DNA of 64,000 nucleotides from Stichopus chloronotus (lineage: Eukaryota > Echinodermata > Holothuroidea > Aspidochirotida > Stichopodidae), in assembly GCA_021234535.1 (NCBI GenBank), contig CM037832.1, positions 11,105,575 to 11,169,574 of the forward strand, read 5' to 3'. The position numbers and the translations under genes were made by a program. Position 1 is the first letter of the stretch. The number at the start of each line of letters is the position of its first letter. The notes under the pieces were generated by a model. The model did not search any database and was not told the origin of the DNA. It worked only from the letters and a program-made list of their open reading frames with translations. Positions 10,721-24,724 of the stretch are shown here, piece by piece.

Positions 10721-13700
10721 AGTGAGTTGTTTGAACTTTGAAATTGGTTATGTGTTGCCTTTTTTTTTTCTATGTATATTTTCAAGGGAATCTCTATGTC
10801 ATTTGACTTCTGGTTTTGATAATGGGCTTGATATGTCTAATTTTAAGTTGTTGCTGACATCTAGCTGTTTAGACACTGCTTGAGCACAGTTGACCAATCC
10901 TTTTTGGTAAGGAGCTAGAGAGCCAGGAGTTAGCTTGAGAGCAGTGTGAAAGTTTTCTAGACTTTACTAGGCATAAAGGAGGAGATAGTGTGAATGAATT
11001 GATTAGCAGTTCTTGCTAATCACGTTTGAATTGGTCAGCAGCAAACCTGTTTTGATTTAGCAGATGTTAAATCAAAATTGGGGTGACCATAGGTAACTCT
11101 GCATGCATTTCCCAACCCTTTACACATTATTCGATACTTGCTGCAAAAGGTTATGCAGCTGTGTGCAAGAGTGGTATGTACAGCAAGTGCTGCAGTTAAG
11201 TGCAAAGTTGTTGCTTTTGGGTTCAATACAATTTCAGAAAGAGAATTCAATATGTGAGGCAGGACTGGTGAAGATATTGTTTCATAATTACTGCAAAGCT
11301 TACATGAAATTGAATCATAGCTTGGCTTTCATGGGTTGCAAAGTGCGATGCGAATTGGTTCTTTCGTCCCTTGCTAGCATAATGTTACCAGGCATCACTT
11401 GTATGGTAGTGAGAAGTGCAGAGGTCATGTGAAGACAGGTAAGTATCATCACCTGCACACATCCAATGTGGTAATTTTGTGATAACATTCAGTACTATGT
11501 AGCATTTATTGTAATTTTTTTTTTTGACTACCAGTGCTCCCTGTGAGGGGCTTATACTGGTTGCTCACTCCTAGAAAAAGTTGCAACTCTATGACATAGC
11601 TCCTCCTACCCCCAAAAATGAATCCCAACCCCCTTAAAAGTCTCTACTCAACTAAAGACAGGTTGACAATAGGCTACTGCCATTTCAAATCAAAAAAGTT
11701 GTCTGTAGGTGGCACCTCATTGCATCATTTGACATCTCATTTATCCAAATTTGGGGGGATCAGGTTGAACTCTCTCCCCTCAAACCCCTTCCGAGCAATC
11801 ACTTTGTGATCACATATGCACTGCACGTCTGCCAACTCCCCTTCCCCCCCTTGAAAATCTGTGGAGTACACTGATTTCATCAGGTAGTTTGTTTTTCTGC
11901 CTTGATAATATTCAACATTGTACTTAATTTTCTACACAGAATGATGCTGGTAATCAGTTTGCCAGTTGGGGTTTAGTAAAATGCCAAAAACCTCTTACAG
12001 AGTCAAATTATCTGTGTTTGGCTTCATACAAAAGTTTTCAGTAAAAAGGTGAAGAACAGCTCTTAAAATTTCATCATCTTCACAAACCCACTATTTTCCG
12101 GAACGATGGTTTTTAATGCCTCTCGTTTTTGCGGTGAGATCTTAGGAAGGCATGCATCAGAAGATGCCTTTTACTATTATTTATTTCTCTTTTAAGCCTG
12201 TCTTTCTCAGAAGGTAGATTTATCACACAATTACTCAGAGCTTCCATCAATTTTGTGTGAAACTTGTTGTTCACAAGGCAATTTTATACTCTCTCCTGGT
12301 ACACTTTTTCACATATTTTGCTGTTAACACTGCAAATGTCCATATTTTATCACGTTCCAGATACACACGCGTGATTATTTTGGAAAGTAATGAAAAATTG
12401 AGTCATATTTCATTACAAGCAGAATACTGGACTGGCCATATTTCTCTCATTTTTTCCTTTCCTTTTTTTTTTGTTCAAACTGGTGAAGATGATGTTTTTC
12501 TATGAGTTTTCGTGTCAGACGATGAGATTTATTCACTTTGTTCGGGTGTCTTTGAATTCAATATCAATTTCCTATCGGTATTCCTTTCTTGCGGTTACTT
12601 CCTGTAAAACAAGCTTACAGTGCCCTGTTGAATCAACAGTTGCAAATTAAAATTTATGATGCAGGGTACTGCATATAGCTTTTACAAAACCACATGAACA
12701 GATAAGGCATGTCTTGGAACTGGTGAAGAATTTTAAACAGAAAGAGGTGGTTTTAAAATTTGTAGTTGAAATGTATCCCACAAATACTTTGAGTCACAAC
12801 TGACTCGATGAGGGAAAGTTTGATCAAGAAACCCCTCTTTTAGCAGTTTTTATTGTTCCCCTGACAGTGGACCCGTCATCATGTACACAGTCAAGGAAAA
12901 TTTGGTATTTCTTCTGGTTTGCACAGAGAAAATTGCATCACAATTTCAGCTGTGAGGTCAGCTTCTATTTGATCAGTGTCAAATGCAAATTTATGGCTCA
13001 TTTTGAAGAAAGTTTGCATAAAATTGTGTGGCAAGTCTACAATTACAAGTTCTCCTTTGCAGTCAAAGAAAAAAATACACATAAATGTCAAGGAAAGTGT
13101 GCAGAACATCAGATGATGAAATTGAAGAACATTTCAATAGCTTCGGAAGGTTTGCAGTTCTCTAGTCAGTGCTTCTGTTCAGGGCACTGTATTGCAAGGG
13201 ATTTGAAGTACAGGATTGTCAGAATCTCACAAAAACATGTTGAAGTCAATCATCACTGAGAAAAATCCCTGGTTGAAATTTACATTTATACGAAAAAATG
13301 ATGGTACGTTTTGTGCAAATTTTCACCTGCAAATTATATCTTAGTTTTTCAGACAGTTTTTGGTTCCTCAATGTTGGGTTTTCCACTCATTGCCACTAAG
13401 ATTTAATAGTAACATTGATATGGCCCATATCATCCAGTATACTCTATTCCTCTGGTTTGTCCCCTCTCACTCCCCCCACCATGTTTTTTCCAAATCCCCC
13501 GTTAGAAAAAAAAAAATTAAATCCTGCTGTATACTGCCACAAAGCGATCTAACCCCGAAATTCTGCACATTTGGGGCATTCTTCTTTTGACTCAAAGCTT
13601 ATAATATAACCTGTATTACTGCAGTTCTCGCACTCTTGTGAAACGGCTCTTGAAATATTACCAACAGCCATATATGTATTATGTTTATTTAAAACCGAAA

Positions 13701-15544
13701 AATTAAACAGAATTATATATTTATGAAAGTAAGAATCAATAGTTTTCCAGTTTTTTTGTCGAGTCTATCTTGATATTAATATTATATTATTTATTGTCAT
13801 TAAAAATTCAATATTGATATTCACACACTTTTTCTTATAGTCATTCACTTTCCACAAATGTATTCACACATAGACTGCTCCACATTGCATATGCATTGCA
13901 ATATTCCTTACAAAGTTGGCCACATTTGTTGTGACAACTTCAGCCTACATCTACATGTAATATTTCTGTTCATAAATTTATTACACTCTCAAGTTTGGAG
14001 GTTGAATATATCTGACGAATTTCTTCTGCTTTTGGGTCATCCTTCAGATGGTAATTGAGGTGTGATCTCCAGGGAGAAGGGTGTTTGGCAAGGTACATTG
14101 CTCTGACTGACTGCCACTCCCTGTGCTAATAAATGGCCGATTGTGATTTACTTCCGTTGTCGGGACGCACTCATTTGAAATAATCCAGGAGGCTTTCTGT
14201 TCAATTTTTGATTGTGCTTATGTTTGTTTTTTTTTCTGGGGGGAGGGGGGAGTGGGGAGGACCATTTGTATCTGTTCAAGTGTATCATATTGATTCTGTT
14301 TCCACGCCATTGCTTAGAGATGGAGACCCAAGTTCCACATTTTGCTGTTAAATTATGAAAATTGATTGAGTACTTTTGTCGTAAATCTGTGAGGACCAAT
14401 GTCACATTCTACGTTATTCATGTGAAAAAAATTTTTCCTGCACGACGCTAATTCTTCATTTATGCAGTAAAAAGTTTGAAACACTTGACAATTGTTTTAG
14501 GAAAATTTCTTCAGGACACCTGACTGAAATTTTCAAAACTGTGATGTTCTCTCAATGGATAGTTACCATAGCAATGATAGATAGTATAACAAACTTAATT
14601 ATCCGAGTGTTTTATTTCCTCCGGTGTGGTTTTTATGGCTTCTGTATGGCTTTCAAGTGATCGTCAAAGTTTGGCTTCGCTTCACGTCGTCATTATGAGT
14701 CGATCAAACCTCAGACGGTCGCTTTATCATGTGAACAGTAGTCAGCAGTTTTCATCTATTACTTAAGAAAAGATATTTATTTTGTGAATGTTGATTAAAG
14801 ATTCTGAATTCCATGTTTCCAATCAGATGACTGATGGTGAATTTGTCTGTTCACACCAAGTAAATCCTGTTGATTTTTCATCACACTGCCATAGTCCGAA
14901 CTGTGCAGTTCACGATACAGGAAATCTGAAGTTGGATTGCAACAAAACACATTGCTTATACTTATTTCGTTTATTTCTCCTCGATAGAATAACCCATTCC
15001 AAGTGAGACAGGTTTGTACGTTTGAATCAGAACCTGTTTGCCTAGTCATCAATAGGAAATGAATCTGCAATATGCCGTAATAAACCGTGCAAAATTATAT
15101 AAACATTATTGTAAGAAAAAAAAGGCACTAGCAGCAGTTGGGTGATCTTGTCAAATAGTAGATAATGATCAATGTGAGACAAAGAAAGGCATTGCCTCTA
15201 AGATGAAGATGAAATCAAGGTAAAAAACAAAAATGACATTTGGGGTGAAGCAAATTTATCTCTGCTCATTGCCATAATCAGGGAAGAAATGAAAATTAGG
15301 AAGGAATCTTGTCCTTCTTAGCTGAAATAAGTAGAGTGATTTTTTTCCTTGCAGTCATGAACTCCGGTTGTGACATATTTTAGATCCTTGAAGTGATCAT
15401 TAAGCCAGACTTCCAGAACTGACTTGTCTTTGCTGTGCTTCCATTCATCTGATAAAAAATGAATCTCTCCAGTTTGACTACAGAAAAAGGACTTTTGAAG
15501 GATCCAATCCTTTAATTTCACAAACAGTGATAGCTGTAGGTCAT
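10721..15544. other. Intronic, no gene recognised
   Basis: This stretch holds the longest open frame of the giant intron (12867-13259, + strand, 130 codons). Its translation is Cys/His/Lys-containing but without domain spacing I recognise. A small stem-loop GATTAGCA..TGCTAATC lies near 11001-11021. The minus-strand frame 15318-15584 (88 codons) looks protein-like (Trp/Asp/Lys-rich) but has no identifiable homologue or splicing partners. A block at 14640-14740 has several CpGs in otherwise CpG-poor sequence. Confidence 0.4.
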
Positions 15545-16010
15545 AGAAGTAGCTAAAGATGGAGGAGGTTTCTGAATTAAACAAATGGTATAGCTTATGA
15601 AATGAGTTGGAGGTAGAAGATGTAGGTTCCTAAATGAACCCAAGATGGAAGATACAGGATACTGATGATTAAAAGATGATACGGTATTGGTAACTGAATG
15701 AACAAAAGATGTAGGTCATTGAATGAATCAAACATAGAAAAAAAAAATGGTCACTATGTAGACAAAATATATAGGTAATGGATGAACAAAAGATTAAACG
15801 TATAAGCAAATGAACAGAAAGTGCAGGTTTCTGAATGCATCAAAAATGGAAAATATATCTAAATGAATAAAGGCAGAATGGAGCATTCTGAGTGAATGGC
15901 AGTAGGAAGATACAGTTTACTGAATGAACAAAAGACAAAAATGTAGTTTTCCTGAATGAACAAAAGTTGAATGAACAAAAGTTGAATGAACAAAAGTTGG
16001 AAGAATCTAG
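15545..16010 (+). repeat. Degenerate GAATGAACAAAAG minisatellite
   Basis: The motif (T)GAATGAACAAAAGATGTAGG recurs with variation about every 30-50 bp. It ends in three exact 15-bp copies of GAATGAACAAAAGTT at 15954-15968, 15969-15983 and 15984-15998. Intermixed ATGTAGGTTnCTGAATGAAC is the older unit. The exact triplet shows recent slippage inside an older array. Confidence 0.8.
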
Positions 16011-18618
16011 CATGAAATACAGTAATGATTTGTACTCTTGTTGTTTATGTTGAAGGAAAGTGAGTGAATTTGTATGTTGAATTTATCATTAAAAAGCAGG
16101 AAAGGAATTCTGTGTACAAAAAAAAAAACAATTGTGAGAAAAAAGCATGAAAGTGAAACAGGGAGCAACTGGCAAACAGCTTAATGGACATTTTTTTTTC
16201 AACTACAGCATTTTGAAATGCGAAAGAAAGTAATATGATTAAATCAGTTTGCTACATGTGGTAGACCAATATAATGTGCAACTGCCTTTTATTGAAATGA
16301 GAGTGTCTAAGACTTCTACAATGGACAAATGATAAAAGGAACCTGAGGTTATAAAATAACATTTACAGAAATCTTGAATTGATGCAAGGGAGTACAGTAT
16401 TTTGAGAGTATGCTATCAAGAAGTGCTGATAGTTTTTGTAGATTGTTGAATATCAAATGATCGGAATTGTAAGCTGCCAAGCAAACAATGTACCAAATGT
16501 ATTAAAGCACAAGACACGCTCAATAAGATTTGGTTCTTTATTGTGCTGAGTGACACCTCAGATGGTACGTCGGTGAATTCTGACAGCATATTGCAATTCA
16601 TTAACTGTGATAGAGTAGGCAAATAACCTGCATGCTACAAGTGGATAAAATTGTTGAATATTTCCCTTTAATATGAATGCTGTTTAACCTTCACCTGTAT
16701 AAAATGTAATTCCAGTGTTTCTAGCAAAGTTTTCCTGTCAGGTGTTCATTTCTTAAGACCCTGTCACGCAATTATGGATTGTCCCAACAGACAAGAAGTT
16801 GATCACATTTTCTAGGTCTGTCAGTGTCCACTAGATGAACACTCAACATTCGATGCATGTTCTGTGCATGTCCGGCAACCCTGTTGCAATATCTGGCAGT
16901 TCATACCCGGTCCAGTGAGAAGTTTGGTGCATGCACAAAACTTGGCAACAGAGACCACCGAAGGAGAGTTTGGTTAACGTCTGGCACATGTTCATTTTAG
17001 TGGTATACATGTCCAGTATTTCTACATTGTTTGGCTGTTCATACACACTCTTGTTTTCGGTGGTGTCTGTTGATGATGTTAACAGACTGATTTATGATTA
17101 AGTTTGGTCAGATGTTTGGTACAAATAAAGTTCCTGCAGATACGCATTCCTGATTTCTCAAATGGGCCGCTCATTTTGCTACCGGGTAAAAAAAAAAAAA
17201 AATTGTACAGTGGTGTACATTTAGCTGATCCTACAATGTGTGACAGGGTCGTTAGTGAGTGCTTTTGCATGGCAAGAGTTCTCATTGATTTTCCATAGTT
17301 GAAAGACAATGTGTGAATTTGTCGCTGACCTACGATCGCTAACACCATGTACAGTACATGTTGTTATCACAGTGGTCAGTACAGTAGTTGCTGTACACAG
17401 ATGTTACCATTCAAAGCAGAGACCAGTTTTTTTTTTTTCTTCATTTTCTTTTGTCCACCTTTTGATTCATTAGATGTTCATTGATATTGTGTTCAATATT
17501 CATTATCCCGTACATACTCTGTTGAATATTCATAGTACAAATGCATGCTAATCTGTTGTCAGTTATCCTCCTTACTATTGCATGTATGTGGATCACACAG
17601 TCCATTGTTGCCGAGGTTTAAATGTTCGTTGTTGTTATTAACTTGTTGTTAAATAGCGATGTCACTGAGAGCTTGATTCACGCCTTGGATGGTTGCGAAT
17701 CTTTTCAACTTTTAATTAAGAAGAAAGTGTCTGATAATTAATCAAGTGTATTAGAAGGTCATACATTTCTTGCAAATATTGAAAGTCATAAATTCAGCCA
17801 TCATCCTCCAGCGAGATGATTTCACCGTCTTATTTGATCTACCAATCTATGTACATACTTCACTGTAGCAGCCGCAGTAACCATTTATTAATCTCTTTTA
17901 TTTGTCATGTTCTCTACCTGTGGCATTTTTTCGAAACCTTTAAAGTTTCCTTCATGTACCGATGACAAATGTTCACTCTAGAAGAACCCCCATGCGTGAC
18001 ATACAAATGAACGTCAGCGAGTGAGTAATTAGCCATTTGATTTGTTTTTTTGAAAATAAGTGATAAGACTCTTTTCACATTAGCACTGTTTCAGATATGC
18101 AAACAGCCGCTGCAAACCAGGGTCAAACATTCAGTAAATTTGACAGTTTTCATATTTTTCAAGCGTGAAACTTGACTGATTGTGCTTATTATAAGTATTC
18201 GCCATATGGTTGTACCCTTTAAAATCCCCTCAAACTTATCAACTCAGTGGGCTACTTTGAATGATGGAGGCCCATCAATAAAAACTGCAAACTCATAACT
18301 GTATTTATTGCTCATCATGGGTGGCTGTTGGCAGACTTTGATTAATGCATTTAAACATTATAGAAATGCTTTCACTGCAAACCAGCTGAGAAATACAGTT
18401 TAAATGAAAACTAAAGGTTTCAGGGATGTTTACATCTAGGACTTTACTCCAAATTATCAGAGTTTGTATTAAGACAAAGAGCAGAAAGAGATACTATACT
18501 TGTTTGGTTTGAAAAACTGATGACTGTTGTAATATCTTGACTGTGACTATTTTACAAAGCTGTATATCAAACAAACTAAACAGTTGTTGACACTTGTTGG
18601 ACATAACACAGTTGTGCA
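16011..18618. other. Intronic, nothing recognisable
   Basis: Mostly unique-looking AT-rich DNA. Segment 16850-17060 shows loosely repeated words (TTGGC, GTTCATAC, TGTCCAG) that may be a decayed tandem repeat. Around 17440-17560, CAATATTCATTA/GAATATTCATAG-type words recur. Near 17985-18040, a mixed CpG and TAATTAG block is a weak regulatory candidate. Confidence 0.4.
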
Positions 18619-18690
18619 TACTTCACTCCTCATTTATTTAGTCATAGCACAACTGCACTCCCATCTATCATACACAAAGCACTGGTAACC
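18619..18690 (+). repeat. Dispersed repeat family, copy B
   Basis: TACTTCACTCCTCATTTATT, then GCACAACTGCACTCCCATCT and ACACAAAGCACTGGTAACC match the order of words in copies A (6329) and C (59511). The following AACACATACAGTGTCAAAGA also recurs at about 30373-30395 (AACACATACAGTGTGTCAAA), hinting that further fragments of the family exist in the intron. Confidence 0.6.
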
Positions 18691-21600
18691 TTGTAACACA
18701 TACAGTGTCAAAGACTTTTCACAAAAATGAAGGATTCTCACAAGGCACTGAGTGTAGATTGTTGAAAAAAATCTCAATCAACCTAACAAAGTCTGGAAAA
18801 GCGACACAAGCGGCAATTTGATAATACAAATACACCACTGGATCAAACCTCTTAGTGCAAAAAGGGATGTCAGAAGGGGAAGTCGGGGCTAATTGGATTT
18901 ATGCTGGATGGTATTGTAGAAGATGGCAGACAGTTGCAGTAACTCTTGGTGCTGTAGGTAGAGTACAGTTGTTGTTCTGAGACAAGTAAGTGAGTCACTC
19001 GTAGGAAACCAAACCAGGTGAGTTTTGGTACTTCTGTTCTTGGTATTTATGTAATTGGATAGTGCATCATTTAGCACCATTGTCAAAAGCAGCTGTATTA
19101 AAGGCTGCAGCTACTGCACCATATCACTTAAGATACATTGGTTTTCAGTCAACAGTTGCGTTGCTTTAGTTATGCTACCTGGGTTATGCATACATAGTGT
19201 TCAAAGAGCTCCCAGTTTGGTTCATAGAGCAGGAAATTCTACAGACAAAGATATACTAGTCTAAAGCTGGGATGGTTAGTGAAAAACAGACACAGATTTT
19301 GTTGCTGAGGAAACTGGTTTTTAACTCTTAAAACTGGAATATTAGTTGAAAATCTGTCACATTTTGCCACTGAATGTGAAATATGTTGCAGCCGCTACAA
19401 CCAAACATTGTTTTAGCCCCATTTTTGGATACATGAATATTCACATCCATTCCCATGGAAAACCCACAAACAGTGATTGATGGACAGACTTTCTTGGAGA
19501 GTCTGAAATTTGAAGGGTCAACAAATGTTGATACAATTTTCATATTCAAATATCTGAAAGATCAATGCAAAGTTCTCTTTCAGATTTTTTGACAGGTACT
19601 TTTTTCTCCTACTTTCTCTTCCCTGGAAACACTGACGAAGGACGAAGGCTAAATGACCTGGCGATTGCCAGTACAACTCTTATTCCAGCTTTAAGTGGTT
19701 TTTGATAGTGCAGTGACCATGTACACATTCATGTAGATCATGAGTATGCTTCCAAAATGCAGTGTAAATTTGGTGCCAGCCAAAGGCCTGTGTCGGGTAA
19801 TAGTGTTACTGTCACATGACGTCTGTGCTGGCAGTTTTGTTTGTGGAGTGTTTTCAAGCAGAAGAAATAGAATCAGTTGCTTTTCCCTGTAAATGTCACT
19901 CATATTCCATTTTTCAGTGGCTTCCAAAATTCTGAAGAACATTCTTTAATGCAGACAGGTTGTTATCAATAAGCTTAAGGCTGTACCGCACAAGCGTGCC
20001 AACGGATGACGAGTAGGCCTAGGACAAGTTCTAATAGAACTTACTGTTCCAAGTAGCCTACATGAATTGAGTAAAAAGAATATATGTGTGTAACAAGTAG
20101 AAAAAGTCAGCGTTTTTCAGCATAGGTATTCGGAAAAAATTGCAGCAGTACTTAAACATTTTTGTTGGGCTCAGAACTAAACGTTTTGTCATTGATTCAC
20201 TGAATATTTTGATCCTTATGTACTTTCCATACTCAGCAGGTTAAACATTTCTTTGTCGGGTGTATATATAACACAGTACATGAGGGTACTATTTTGTCAT
20301 TTAAAGCGACAGAACTCCTATACTACGTTAATGTGACTTTTCGTTAGTTGGTCGCGAGAGACATACCCATAGACCATGCCCCCAATATATCATGGTTGAC
20401 AGCTTGGAAGATGTATCATTTTATAAAAACTTACATAGAAACTTGTAGGAATCATAATTTGTGCCATATCTGTTCACCATTCACTAGCCTACAATGTGTT
20501 TGGTGGGCTGGTTCTATTTTCCTGCTGGATCGGAACAAGATGCCCTTGCAGTGCTGATAACAGTGTGAAGAAAGTGTAGCTTTCATATTGACTTCTTGAC
20601 CTTCTTACAGCTACCATTGCAGGCCTCCTTCCTTTACCAGAAAAATGGCCTACAGATTTTTACCTTGCAAAATTTCTAACGCACATACTTAAAAAAAATT
20701 TTTTCATTTTGTCCCAAACAATTTTCAGAGAAATGGTATAATTAATGATCTTTTGTGTAAACAAATGTTGCATCAATAATGTCCTCCAGCAATCAGTGCC
20801 TAAATTTATGACCCAGACTTTAATCTACTTCACATGTTCTTTATGTTGCTTTCAAGGATATTACTTAGTTCAACTTTTCTGTCAATTGCTGCGGTCATTA
20901 AGTATCAATTTCATGGAAGAGAGCAGTAAAGTTGGAAATGTTTACTGTTTTGGAAACATCATTTTCATATTCAACATTTCATTGGGTCTAGGATTTATCC
21001 ATACTCAGAATGTTGTTAGCTATCAGCTAAAGTCCTTTACAAACTACTCAGTTTGAAACTCAGTTCCGTGGTTTGGCTTGTGTCTTTTCTTTTGGTTCGA
21101 GTTTTATTGGAGAATGAAGTAGTTCTATTTGCTGTTTATTTTCTGGCAAACAAGATGCCATCAGAAGTCAAACATTAGAGAATACACAGAAGATTGGAGG
21201 AAAAAAAGTTTGATGCAGAAGGCTCCTAGCAGATTAAGTACCAGATTGACTTTGAACAGTATATGTCATTGACTGCTACTGTTTTTTGCTGAAATGGCAA
21301 ACCAGCCTTGATTAATAGCATTATGAGTGTGTAGCCTTAACCATTTTAGAATTTTACACTGGGCTGCTTGTTGAATTTTATTTCCGTCTAGAGCTGTGGC
21401 AATCGATATTTGAGTTTGGTCTGATAGTACCTACTGAAAAATGGGTGGTTTGTTTAAGTGGCCATCTAAGGTAGATAGTTGCTGTTTCTATAACATTATA
21501 TCACAATCATGTGATATCTATTGTATCTTTACTTCTCATAGTTGCTGCTACATGCACCTGACTTTAACTTCCAAACTGGAGGATGGTTGTATTATGTCAG

Positions 21601-23479
21601 CCCCTAACCATTATTTTATTCAAGTGAATTGAACAACTTCCATGCTTTCATTTATTGCAAAAACTTGGTATTGGTAATATCCTCCTTAAAGGGGAAAAAT
21701 GAAAGTCATTGCAATAATAATTTCATGTACAACTTGAGACATATTATTGCACATGTAAACCTCATATGATTATATGATAAATGTAACATCCTGTTGGAAG
21801 ATGCATTTACTGTGGTTGCATCAGTATATAACAAGCGAATCATCTCATTATGGGGGATGAAATAGCCGCTTTTGCATCGCAATGTTCACCCTTTGAACGC
21901 CCAGTTTTGATTCAGTTTCATTTAAGCTTTGCAACAGTTGTGACTCAGTATTCCTTCTGGTCCTGCCTCAAACCACTTTGAGGTCGAAGCCCTAACTTTG
22001 CTTATGGCATGTATTTGAGCAAGTTAAGGTATCAGCTTATGAAAGGTCTGTTTTTAGCATTTGCTCATCAAACTGGATTGGTTTCAATTCTAACATTGAT
22101 TAGTAAAAACTGCTAATCAAGTTGTTCACATCATTTCATCCTCTGCATTGCAGAATTTGGCAGAATATTAACGTGGCAAATGTACATGTCTGTTAAAATG
22201 AGAGAGATTACGCAAGATAGCATTCAATGTCCCCAGTCTTCTGTATGTGATATTTTTACATCCTTTCATCATGTGGCTGCAAAATATACCACCATCCCAC
22301 AGACCTTTAAATATTTCATAATTTCCTGAGGCAAATTCATTGTCGCTACATTTGCCTTGGATCTCTAATCAAGTATTTATGAAAGATAATGAAATACCTT
22401 TGAGTATTCTAATCAAATTTAATTTTGTAGTTAGTTTCAAAATCCTGTTATTTATTCCCTTTCAAGCATTATCTCGATAAATAAGCATTCTTTACCAGGT
22501 GCGAAGATGAAACTTCACGATACCAAGGTTTTTATCAATTTCTGAGATGTATTAGCTTTTAATCTCAATAGTCTGTCCTGTTCTGTATGCTATTCTTTGA
22601 TCCTCAGTGATTCAGTGACTTGTTTGGCCAGTGAGATTTTCTGTCTGGTCGTTACTCATTTCAAAAACATCAGTATTTTAATTGATAACTAGTAATCATT
22701 TTATGGTAAAGCACATGTTTCTGTAGTAATTTTTCACTTTTTGAAGCTGTATCTCAGAAAATACAGGTTGGATTAATTTTAATCACTTTATGGGTAACAT
22801 ATACAATGAGGAAAATATCAACTGTCTGGGAAATGCAGCTATTGAGGTTTATATGTGCGAATTCGTAAGAGTCCGTGATGCTGCTGTCTGCTAGTATTAA
22901 AATGGATTTTTGCTTTCCTTCCAAGATTTTCATGGATTTGTAGAACTTTCACCCTCTGGCTATGTGATATGTCATGGCTTCTGACTTAACTTGGGGACAT
23001 AAAAGGGGATTAGTTTAATCTTGTGAGATTTGAATGTAATTCTCGTATTGATGGAAGCAGAGAGCCAGCAGAAAACGAAGCCGCGTATTCATGTGTTGTC
23101 TGTGTTATAACTTCAGTGTTCTTCTGACGTACGAATCTTTGATACTGCCCCAAAGTAATGCTCATTTTAATGTTTTATCCTTTGAAGATTCAAATTAAGC
23201 AGAATAGAGATTAATCATCGTCCCACATTTTCTGAGCATGGTGCAAGCCGTTGACTTCCTCCTGCATAAGGCGAACTGCAGTTCATTTGATGAATTTGTT
23301 ATCAGACCACGCAAGGATCTGAAGAATGGATACAAAGGGTAAATTAGTTCAGAGTTTGAGCATTTTCTTACCTTTAATACTGTGCTTCCTGAAGTACATG
23401 AACAAATATGCAATTAGTTTGGTGTATGCTAAATCTATGGACCACAATAGGAGTGTCCAGAAAAGAATTAATTAGTGCT
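18691..23479. other. Intronic, nothing recognisable
   Basis: Only short chance-length open frames. The 103-codon + strand frame at 20745-21056 is Leu/Phe/Cys-rich without a motif and reads like an AT-rich artefact. No clear repeats with a measurable unit, and no RNA gene. Confidence 0.45.
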
Positions 23480-23775
23480 TGAGAGTTGCGATAGTGGGTG
23501 AGGGTGGGTGAACGAGACTGGATGGACAAGACTGTGTGAGTGAAACTATGGGGGAGCAAGACTGTGTGGGGTGGGACTGCGGATGAATGAGACTGTGGAT
23601 GAACGAGGCTGGGTTTGCTGGATTGTCAGTGGCCAGACTGTGGATGGACAATACTGCCATCAAGACTGAGTGGGTGGGACTCTGTGTGACCGAGACTATG
23701 GTCGGACAAGACTGACGAGGGACGAGATTATGGCTGGGCATGATACTGTGTAGTCACCACCGTGGGTGGGGTGTT
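23480..23775 (+). repeat. Purine/GT-rich degenerate minisatellite (~18-22 bp)
   Basis: The words GGATGAACGAGACTG, GGACAAGACTGTGTG and GGTGGGACT recur throughout, with a base unit close to GnGTGGATGnACnAGACTGT. Because the unit lacks stops in the antisense direction, several overlapping minus-strand frames stay open and read as Ser/Pro/His-rich repeats. These are products of the array, not genes. The + strand is markedly purine- and G-rich compared with its surroundings. Confidence 0.75.
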
Positions 23776-24099
23776 CGAGGTGGGTGGGTCGATTAGCTAG
23801 TGCTTTGGCTCGTCCTGCAAGGTGCGTGGGTCTCAGGAATGAGGAACAGTCAACAGTTTGCTCCTTGCATGTATGCATTAGTTCGGTTTTCAGCTGTGAA
23901 TTATCCAATTATAGTTTTTTGCATTTACAGTATTTAGTGGTGTTTGATGTCCCCTTTCTTTACTAGTTGCAAATTTTACGATTCATTCGGTCTGGTGAGC
24001 CCTCTAACATTCTCGTCACTGTGCTACACTTTAGTTTAAGTTCAGTGTTATATTTTCCCTCACACAACCTTAATGCCTTTTCACCCTGCAAACTTTCAT
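23776..24099. other. Intronic, nothing recognisable
   Basis: Spacer between the minisatellite at 23480 and the CpG-dense patch at 24100. Short overlapping frames only. Confidence 0.4.
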
Positions 24100-24182
24100 C
24101 GACGATCGGCGTAAACAAAACGTGCTCGCTGCGCCACTGCATGCAAGCACTTACGTGATACGAAGCTCGATATTTGACGTGC
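24100..24182. promoter_or_regulatory. CpG-dense patch, candidate regulatory element
   Basis: About 11 CpG dinucleotides fall within roughly 83 bp, including GACGATCGGCG, ACGTGCTCGCTGCGCC and ACGTGATACGAAGCTCGA, in an otherwise CpG-poor intron. Such local CpG retention can mark an unmethylated promoter or enhancer. No TATA box, transcript or ORF evidence supports a promoter directly. Confidence 0.25.
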
Positions 24183-24724
24183 AGCCATCTGCTTTTACAT
24201 TCATTACATTCAGCTTGGGATTTGGGAAACATTACATCATCCTGCTCCAGGCAGCCGATAGCAGTTGCAAAAGTATTTTGTTATTAAAGTGCAATTTTTG
24301 CCAAAAGCAAAAATCTACGCAAAGGTGGAATATTTCATTTCGGAACATTAAAATTGATGGCATGGCCTTGCGTCAACAGAGAGTTTGGTTTCTTGCAGTT
24401 ATTTACAAGAGCATCTCTTACGAGCCTCGCAGGCACTTTCAGAAAAATCATTTCTTGAGGATGTACTTCCCATAGATATATACAGACTGTGTCTAATACG
24501 GCTCTGAAAAAATCTCAAGATAATTTGGTTAAGTTCATCATGGATTGTGTTCTGTTTTTCCAAATAGCCATTCATTTTTATTCTGAATCACAGTACAAGC
24601 CAGAAAACAATACTCAAAATGTTCTGGTGTTTAGTAAATAGATGTTAAAACTATTCTTATCGTTCAACTCTCTCAACGCTGGAATCTTGTACCGATCAGC
24701 ATTCCAAGGATTTAGTAACATCCT

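Noticed and set aside
12867..13259. Longest open frame of the window (130 codons, + strand)
   Set aside because: No recognisable domain, no splice or promoter context, and length is within chance for 64 kb of six-frame translation.
24122..24475. 117-codon + strand frame starting in the CpG patch
   Set aside because: Residue pattern shows no domain, and it overlaps antisense frames of similar quality.
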